Shown one piece after another: positions 13,898 through 18,172 of a stretch of DNA of 18,172 bases. Both the position numbers and the translations under genes were made by a program. Position 1 is the stretch's first letter. Each line of letters begins with the position of its first letter. A model generated the notes under the pieces. The model was given only the letters and a program-made list of their open reading frames with translations, did not search any database and was not told the origin of the DNA. Source of the stretch: Actinomycetes bacterium (GTDB taxonomy: Bacteria; Planctomycetota; Phycisphaerae; JAACET01); the NCBI GenBank assembly GCA_030631725.1, contig DAOVKO010000011.1, positions 1-18,172 on the forward strand, read 5' to 3'.

Positions 13898-15475
13898 TCA
13901 AGCTAAAGCTCGGTAAAGTACCTGGTGCATGGTATCGATGGGAGCGGCTTGGCCGGTCCAGAGTTCAAATTGCTTGGCGGCTTGTCGGATGAACATCTCC
14001 GTGCCGCTGATGGTAGTGGCAGCGGCTTGGGCAGCCTGGGTGAGTAAAAGAGTTTGCTGCGGATTGTAGACGGTGTCAAAGACGGTCATGTCGGGCTTTA
14101 GAGCGTCGGAAGGAAAGGGCGAAGCCTGGATATCGGGGTGCATGCCGATGCTCGTGGCGTTGATGATGATTCGGGCAGGGGTTTTGGCCAGCTGGGCCAA
14201 GGGGACGGCGGTGGCGGCAAATTCTTCGGCCAGTCGCTGGGCTCTGGAGGCTGTGCGATTGTAAATGAGAACCTGGGCGCCAGCCTGGGTGAGGCCCACA
14301 ACTATGGCCCGGGCGGCGCCGCCGGCACCAAGGACGGCAACCTTGCGGCCGGATAGGTCAGAGCGAGTGATTCCCATGCCATCAGTTAGAGCATCGAGGG
14401 CGCCGTCAAGGTCAGTGTTGTATCCGGCCAATTGGCCGTCGGGTGAGATTACAATGGTGTTGAGCGATCCTGTTTTGCAGGCGAGAGGGTCTATCTCGGC
14501 AGTACAGTCGCTGAGGTAACGCAAGGCGTTTTCCTTGTGGGGGATGGTGACACTCAAGCCGCGCAAATCGAGCCAAGTACGGCTAAGAAAGCCATCCATG
14601 AATTGGGTGAAGTTCTCGTAGCCGGGCTCGACGAGAAATGGGAGATATAGGCCGGCAAAATCGGTCTGCTCAAAGGCGGCGTTGTGAATGGCTGGGCTTA
14701 GCGAATGAGCTATCGGTGAGCCGACGACGCCAAAAAGCAGGCTCTGCTCAGTAATACGGTCCCAGCGATACACGCTGCGGAGCTGGTCCAAGGGTATTTG
14801 GCCCGGCGCGCTGGACTCATCGAGAGAAAGGCAGGAGAAGGAAAGGAAAGTGCCGAGTTTGGCAGCCAAGACGCGGGAGATTTGGCCGGCTTGGCCCATG
14901 CCCAGGATGATGGCTGGCCTGGCGGACTGATGGGCGAAGTCCAATAAGGGCAGGTTGTCCTGAATCGATTGGGCCATGCAGACGACCTTGACGATGGCGG
15001 CTGGGGCGTTGGACATCCGGGCGATTGTTTCATTGAGATTGGAAGGTACGCTCTGGAAGTCGTGGAGACTGAGGATCAGAGCGGGTTTGTCTGCGTCGAG
15101 GGAATCGCAAGTGATTGAGCTGATGAGTTGGCGGGCGCGTGAGGATGCGGCAAAGTGCGGCCATTCGAAATCAATAAAGGCTGGACGAGCTTTGGCAATC
15201 TCAGCGAGCAGTTCCAGTCGCTGGTCCTCGGAGCCGCTAAAGCGGCCGCCCTGGTCTTTGGGTCTAAGGGTAGCAATGACCGGCAGAGAGGCCTCGTCAA
15301 AAAGGGTTGGCCAATCGGCCTCGGCCATATGGTCCAAGCGGAACTCTAGGATGTCGGCCCGGTGTGCCTGGGCGGATTGGATCTGCCGACGCGCAGAGGC
15401 GGTGTCTGCGGCCGTAATGGGGACGGCTAGTAGTGTTCGCTGAGTCGCAGGCATAATCAAACCATTATTTTTCAT
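13898..15475 (-). CDS. aroDE: Bifunctional 3-dehydroquinate dehydratase / shikimate dehydrogenase (AroD-AroE)
   Basis: A 525-aa fused enzyme for steps 3 and 4 of the shikimate pathway. Residues about 12-235 are a type I dehydroquinase: EFRLD (45-49), His138 in LSLHDF and the Schiff-base Lys163 in IVKVV. Residues about 245-525 are shikimate dehydrogenase: SPIAHSLSP (253-261) binds shikimate, Lys314 (VTIPHKENA) and Asp355 (NTDLDG) form the catalytic pair, GAGGAARA (383-390) and NRT (406-408) bind NADP. All key residues of both halves are present. The fusion is known from plants, chlamydiae and planctomycetes. The ATG lies 3 nt after the leuA stop, so the two genes are one unit; a second Met at codon 8 is an alternative start. 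Confidence 0.95.
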   Translation of the reverse strand: MKNNGLIMPATQRTLLAVPITAADTASARRQIQSAQAHRADILEFRLDHMAEADWPTLFDEASLPVIATLRPKDQGGRFSGSEDQRLELLAEIAKARPAFIDFEWPHFAASSRARQLISSITCDSLDADKPALILSLHDFQSVPSNLNETIARMSNAPAAIVKVVCMAQSIQDNLPLLDFAHQSARPAIILGMGQAGQISRVLAAKLGTFLSFSCLSLDESSAPGQIPLDQLRSVYRWDRITEQSLLFGVVGSPIAHSLSPAIHNAAFEQTDFAGLYLPFLVEPGYENFTQFMDGFLSRTWLDLRGLSVTIPHKENALRYLSDCTAEIDPLACKTGSLNTIVISPDGQLAGYNTDLDGALDALTDGMGITRSDLSGRKVAVLGAGGAARAIVVGLTQAGAQVLIYNRTASRAQRLAEEFAATAVPLAQLAKTPARIIINATSIGMHPDIQASPFPSDALKPDMTVFDTVYNPQQTLLLTQAAQAAATTISGTEMFIRQAAKQFELWTGQAAPIDTMHQVLYRALA

Positions 15476-15478
15476 TCA

Positions 15479-17023
15479 CTAAACGCCTGGCGGGGCGGTG
15501 GTCTCGCGGCCATTGGCGGCAATGATGCGATTGATGGCCTGTAAGTAAGCCAGAGCAGAGGCCTCGATGATGTCGGTACTGAAGGCCCGGCCTCGATAAG
15601 AGCCGTCGTTGTAGCGGAGCTTTATGTAGACTTCGCCCTGGGCCTCCTTGCCGCCGGTAATGGCCCGGATGGAATACTCGGCTAACTTGGCGGTAACAGC
15701 GGTGATTCGAGCAATGGTAGAGTAAACCGCGTCGATTGGGCCGTCGCCAGTGCCAGCATCCTGGAAGAGCTCGCCGGCGGGGTCGCGCAGACAAATAGTG
15801 GCTGTGGGGATCATCTTTGAGCCGGACGAAATCTGCAGGGACTCTAGCTTCCAGCCGACGGCGACGGATTCGAGCAGGTCCTCGACGACGGCTTCGATGT
15901 CTTCGCGGAAGATCTCCTTCTTTTTGTCGGCCAACGCTTTGAGGGCAGCGACGGCGCTGGTGAGTTGCTCATCGGAGAGGGTGTAGCCCAGCTCGGCGAT
16001 GCGCTGCTGGAAGGCGTGGCGGCCGGAATGTTTGCCCAGGACCAGGGCGGTTTTGGGCACGCCGACGTCTTCGGGGCGCATGATCTCATATGTGCTGGCC
16101 TCGGCGAGTACGCCGTGCTGATGAATTCCAGCCTCGTGGGCAAAGGCGTTGGCGCCGACAACGGCCTTGTTACGCTGGACCTGCATTCCGGTGAGCGAAG
16201 AGACCATGCGCGAGGTCCTGTAAATCTGGCTAGTGTCGATGTTGGTGCGAACGTTGTAATGGTCGCGGCGGACCTTCAGGGCCATGACCAGCTCTTCGAG
16301 AGAACAATTTCCGGCCCGCTCGCCCAGGCCATTGATGGTGCATTCGACTTGGCCGGCTCCGGCGCGGACGGCGGCCAGAGAGTTGGCCACGGCCAGGCCA
16401 AGGTCGTTGTGGCAGTGGACGGAAATGACGGCCTGGGAGATATTGGGCACGTTGGCAACCAAATCAGCGATTATTTCATAAAAGTGCTCGGGCGTGGCGT
16501 AGCCGACCGTGTCGGGGATGTTGACGGTGGTGGCGCCGGCCTCGATGATGGCCTGGACAACCTCGCGGAGAAACTCCGGCTGGGTGCGGGAGGCATCCTC
16601 GGGAGAAAACTCGACGTCGTCAACCATGCTTTTGGCCAAGCGGACAGCGTCAACGGAGAGCTTTATGATCTCCTGGTGGGCCCGCTTGAGCTTGTACTTG
16701 AGGTGTATCTCGCTGGTGGCGCAGAAGACGTGGATGCGAGGATGGGCGGCGTCGGCAACGGCCTGGCCGGCGGCGGTAACGTCCTTCTCCAGGGAACGGG
16801 CGAGGCCGGCTACGGTGGCTTTTTTGACGACGGCGGCGATCTCTTTGACGGCCTGGAAATCGCCGGCAGAACTCACGGGGAAACCGGCTTCGATGATATC
16901 GACGCCCAGAGCTTCGAGCTGATGAGCAATCTCGACCTTCTGAGGGATGGTCAGCGAAGCGCCGGGAGATTGCTCGCCGTCGCGGAGAGTAGTGTCGAAT
17001 ATTTTGATGGTACGAGGTTCCAT
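15479..17023 (-). CDS. leuA: 2-isopropylmalate synthase
   Basis: A 514-aa cytoplasmic enzyme that condenses acetyl-CoA with 2-oxoisovalerate, the first committed step of leucine synthesis. The barrel has FDTTLRDGEQSPGA (9-22, metal Asp10 and Arg14), NIPDTVGYATPEHF (168-181), the metal-binding HCHND (203-207) and NGLGERAGN (231-239). Residues about 390-505 form the LeuA dimer domain that gives leucine feedback inhibition. Length is standard. The start at 17023 has an excellent GGAGGA 6 nt before it; the frame is open 66 codons upstream, but that stretch is the attenuator leader and not conserved protein. Citramalate and homocitrate synthases are related alternatives, though size and motifs favour LeuA. 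It is preceded by a leucine-codon leader and terminator. Confidence 0.95.
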   Translation of the reverse strand: MEPRTIKIFDTTLRDGEQSPGASLTIPQKVEIAHQLEALGVDIIEAGFPVSSAGDFQAVKEIAAVVKKATVAGLARSLEKDVTAAGQAVADAAHPRIHVFCATSEIHLKYKLKRAHQEIIKLSVDAVRLAKSMVDDVEFSPEDASRTQPEFLREVVQAIIEAGATTVNIPDTVGYATPEHFYEIIADLVANVPNISQAVISVHCHNDLGLAVANSLAAVRAGAGQVECTINGLGERAGNCSLEELVMALKVRRDHYNVRTNIDTSQIYRTSRMVSSLTGMQVQRNKAVVGANAFAHEAGIHQHGVLAEASTYEIMRPEDVGVPKTALVLGKHSGRHAFQQRIAELGYTLSDEQLTSAVAALKALADKKKEIFREDIEAVVEDLLESVAVGWKLESLQISSGSKMIPTATICLRDPAGELFQDAGTGDGPIDAVYSTIARITAVTAKLAEYSIRAITGGKEAQGEVYIKLRYNDGSYRGRAFSTDIIEASALAYLQAINRIIAANGRETTAPPGV

Positions 17024-17114
17024 TGAAAATCCTCCGGGAAAGCCGTTTGGCCAACGGCAGTGTAATTCTTTGTAGTCAATAACGTTATCGTTCTGATTGT
17101 CCTTGTTTTGTGCA

Positions 17115-17206
17115 CCCGCCAGAGCTGCGAAAAAAGCCCCACGCAGCAAGCGTAGGGCCTGAAATTTCGCAGCGAGGTCAGTCGCCGAAGCCCTACGCCT
17201 GGCGGG
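17115..17206 (-). promoter_or_regulatory. Antiterminator strands of the leuA attenuator
   Basis: GCGTAGGGC (17198-17190) overlaps the stop codon of the leader peptide and is exactly complementary to GCCCTACGC (17158-17150), the 5' arm of the terminator. Just outside it, CCCGCCAG (17206-17199) is exactly complementary to CTGGCGGG (17122-17115), so the two pairings nest into one extended antiterminator. A ribosome stalled at the leucine codons leaves these strands free; a ribosome at the stop codon covers them. Confidence 0.75.
17130..17158 (-). terminator. Intrinsic terminator in the leuA leader
   Basis: GCCCTACGC (17158-17150) and GCGTGGGGC (17144-17136) make a 9-bp stem with one U-G pair and a 5-nt loop, followed at once by six T's (17135-17130). 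It lies more than 100 nt before the leuA start, which is the position of an attenuator. Confidence 0.88.
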
Positions 17207-17276
17207 CGCATAGCAAGCCAAGCAACAACTCCAGGCTGTTGAGTCGAGCGAAACAATATGGCTTGCCGCAGGACAT
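17193..17276 (-). CDS. leuL: Leucine-rich leader peptide of leuA
   Basis: A 27-codon ORF from ATG 17276 to TAG 17193. Seven codons are leucine (CTC, CTG, TTG, TTG, CTT, TTG, CTA), six of them in the eight-residue run LELLLGLL, after which come CARQA and the stop. GGAG lies 9 nt before the ATG, and the start is about 31 nt after the predicted transcription start. The peptide itself probably has no function; its translation senses charged leucyl-tRNA. Attenuation leaders of this design are well known for leu operons in proteobacteria. The name follows that usage. Confidence 0.82.
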   Translation of the reverse strand: MSCGKPYCFARLNSLELLLGLLCARQA

Positions 17277-17313
17277 CAGGTAAGACTCCGCTAGACTATA
17301 GACTACATCGGCT

Positions 17314-17343
17314 ATTATAGGGCCTGGAGTTGAGGGGAGTCAA
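17314..17343 (-). promoter_or_regulatory. leuA promoter
   Basis: The minus strand has TTGACT (17343-17338), an 18-bp spacer and TATAAT (17319-17314). The predicted start is near 17307. A tandem TAGTCTA repeat overlaps the start region (about 17305-17292). Confidence 0.75.
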
Positions 17344-17388
17344 GGGAAAAAACGAGGGAAAAAGGCTTGAGGCGTGAGGGGGAAGAGG

Positions 17389-17418
17389 ATTGCGGATATC
17401 GAATTTCGAATTGCGGAT
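17389..17418. repeat. Small direct/inverted repeat
   Basis: ATTGCGGAT occurs at 17389-17397 and again at 17410-17418, flanking the near-palindrome ATCGAATTTCGAAT. It lies between the enolase-superfamily gene and the leuA promoter. It may be a remnant of a dispersed repeat; no function is evident. Confidence 0.4.
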
Positions 17419-17438
17419 TTAGAGGAAAAACGAGGCTT

Positions 17439-18172
17439 CTAGAACTTCAGCGTTGCTAAGACGGCGGTCTGGTATCGGCGGAGCTTTATGGGGTCGATGG
17501 ATATGCCCAGGCCGGGGCCGGTGGGCTTTTTGATACGTCCGCCATAGCCGAAACGGCTGGGACGGCTGGAGATGTCGTCGCAGAGTAAGAAGGTTCCGTA
17601 AGAACCCTCGGCAAATTTGACCTTGGGAACCATGCTCAAAAACCATCGGCCAGCGGCGGAAAGAATGGCGGTTTCGCCGACCATACAGCCCAACTGATAA
17701 GCGATGCCGGCCTTGCGAGCCAAGTGTGCGAGGCGGAGGGCGGGGACGAGTCCGCCGTTTTTGCTGACGCGGATGTTGAAATAATCGACGCTGTGCTGGT
17801 CAATGAGGGCCTGAGCCTGGCTGGGCAGGACGAGTGATTCGTCCACCATGATGGGCATGGCCAATTGAGCATGCAACAAGGCAAAGTCGGAGTGGGCCTG
17901 GGGCGAGAGTGGTTGCTCGACGCAGCAGACGCCGTATCTGGCCAGGGTGGGGATTGTCTGGAGGGCGGTGTCGAGATCCCAGGCACCGTTGATGTCAGCG
18001 CGGAGGGTGTAACGTCCAGAGCGCAGGCCTGGGGCAAGCCGACGATGGGTGGTCTTGAGGATGTCGCGGTCGTTTTGGCCGCCGAGCTTGATTTTGAAAT
18101 CGCGCAGGCCGAATAGACGCATCTTCCAAAGCTTGCGGGCGATTTGGCGGGGCTGGTCGGCGGAAAGAATGC
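17439..18172 (-). CDS. Enolase-superfamily enzyme (mandelate racemase/muconate lactonizing type), C-terminal part
   Basis: The frame is open from the right edge through 18122 to the stop at 17439, about 243 codons; the N-terminal capping domain lies outside the window, so the first internal ATG at 18122 is not the real start. The visible barrel has the KxK pair (FKIKLGG), then RADINGAWD, CVEQPL and VDESL giving the Asp-Glu-Asp metal ligands, and the second catalytic Lys in NIRVSKNGGL. Two opposing lysines point to the muconate lactonizing/o-succinylbenzoate synthase/dipeptide epimerase group, which abstracts the proton next to a carboxylate. Which reaction it performs cannot be read from this part. 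It is upstream of leuA on the same strand, but leuA has its own promoter. Confidence 0.85.
   Translation of the reverse strand, partial: ILSADQPRQIARKLWKMRLFGLRDFKIKLGGQNDRDILKTTHRRLAPGLRSGRYTLRADINGAWDLDTALQTIPTLARYGVCCVEQPLSPQAHSDFALLHAQLAMPIMVDESLVLPSQAQALIDQHSVDYFNIRVSKNGGLVPALRLAHLARKAGIAYQLGCMVGETAILSAAGRWFLSMVPKVKFAEGSYGTFLLCDDISSRPSRFGYGGRIKKPTGPGLGISIDPIKLRRYQTAVLATLKF

Larger units (their letters stand above)
17024..17307 (-). promoter_or_regulatory. leuA mRNA leader (attenuator region)
   Basis: This is the predicted 5' leader of the leuA-aroDE transcript, about 284 nt. In order it holds a 31-nt untranslated start, a leucine-rich leader ORF (17276-17193), an antiterminator strand, an intrinsic terminator (17158-17130), a second strand able to extend the antiterminator (17122-17115), a GCCGTT/AACGGC hairpin (17058-17042) and the leuA ribosome-binding site. 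No T-box specifier or AGGGTGG-type T-box sequence was seen. Confidence 0.8.

Noticed and set aside
15965..17026. 353-codon open frame on the plus strand opposite leuA
   Set aside because: It is Gly/Val/Asp-rich in the manner of antisense shadows and lies entirely opposite a canonical LeuA.
17024..17221. N-terminal extension of the leuA frame
   Set aside because: GGAGGA with ideal spacing precedes the ATG at 17023, the family begins there, and the extension would cross the attenuator terminator.
17024..17307. T-box riboswitch upstream of leuA
   Set aside because: No conserved T-box sequence or specifier-loop architecture was found, whereas a leucine-rich ORF and paired terminator strands explain the leader.

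Overview
The window looks like chromosomal DNA from a Gram-negative-type bacterium of moderate GC content. Two PEP-CTERM secreted proteins, a LolCDE-like ABC transporter, a fused AroD-AroE enzyme and a fused threonylcarbamoyl-AMP synthase/low-molecular-weight phosphatase next to rpiB all point towards Planctomycetota, perhaps the Phycisphaerae. That assignment is an inference from gene content; no rRNA or other taxonomic marker is present. No phage, transposase, CRISPR array, tRNA or rRNA was seen.

Layout. Positions 1-2486 (minus strand) hold a membrane sensor histidine kinase overlapping the start of a response regulator that runs off the left edge. A 398-base gap (2487-2884) carries a nested inverted-repeat element. 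Positions 2885-4982 (minus) are a LolD-like ATPase and a LolC/E-like permease, overlapping by 8 nt. After a repeat-rich spacer comes a zinc-dependent sugar-alcohol-type dehydrogenase (5213-6247). Positions 6374-8927 are two PEP-CTERM genes with unrelated bodies but near-identical promoter blocks and terminator blocks. A HAD phosphatase (8940-9518, minus) is divergent from a plus-strand pair, the TsaC/phosphatase fusion and rpiB (9632-11226). Facing them is the potassium uptake pair trkH-trkA (13829-11285, minus). Last come leuA-aroDE (17023-13898, minus) and the 5'-truncated end of an enolase-superfamily gene at the right edge.

The most interesting part is the leader of leuA. A good sigma70-type promoter (17314-17343) is followed by an unannotated 27-codon ORF (17276-17193) with seven leucine codons, six of them within eight consecutive codons. 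A 9-nt strand overlapping its stop codon can pair perfectly with the 5' arm of a strong intrinsic terminator (17130-17158, six T's). This is the full architecture of ribosome-mediated leucine attenuation, and because aroDE starts 3 nt after leuA, the shikimate enzyme would come under the same control.

Other points worth a second look are the shared regulatory cassettes of the two PEP-CTERM genes, a histidine kinase whose ATP-binding G1 box lacks its usual Asp, a 21-nt duplication that gives the response regulator two in-frame start sites, a predicted leaderless trkH transcript, and small dispersed repeats containing a hairpin with compensatory changes.
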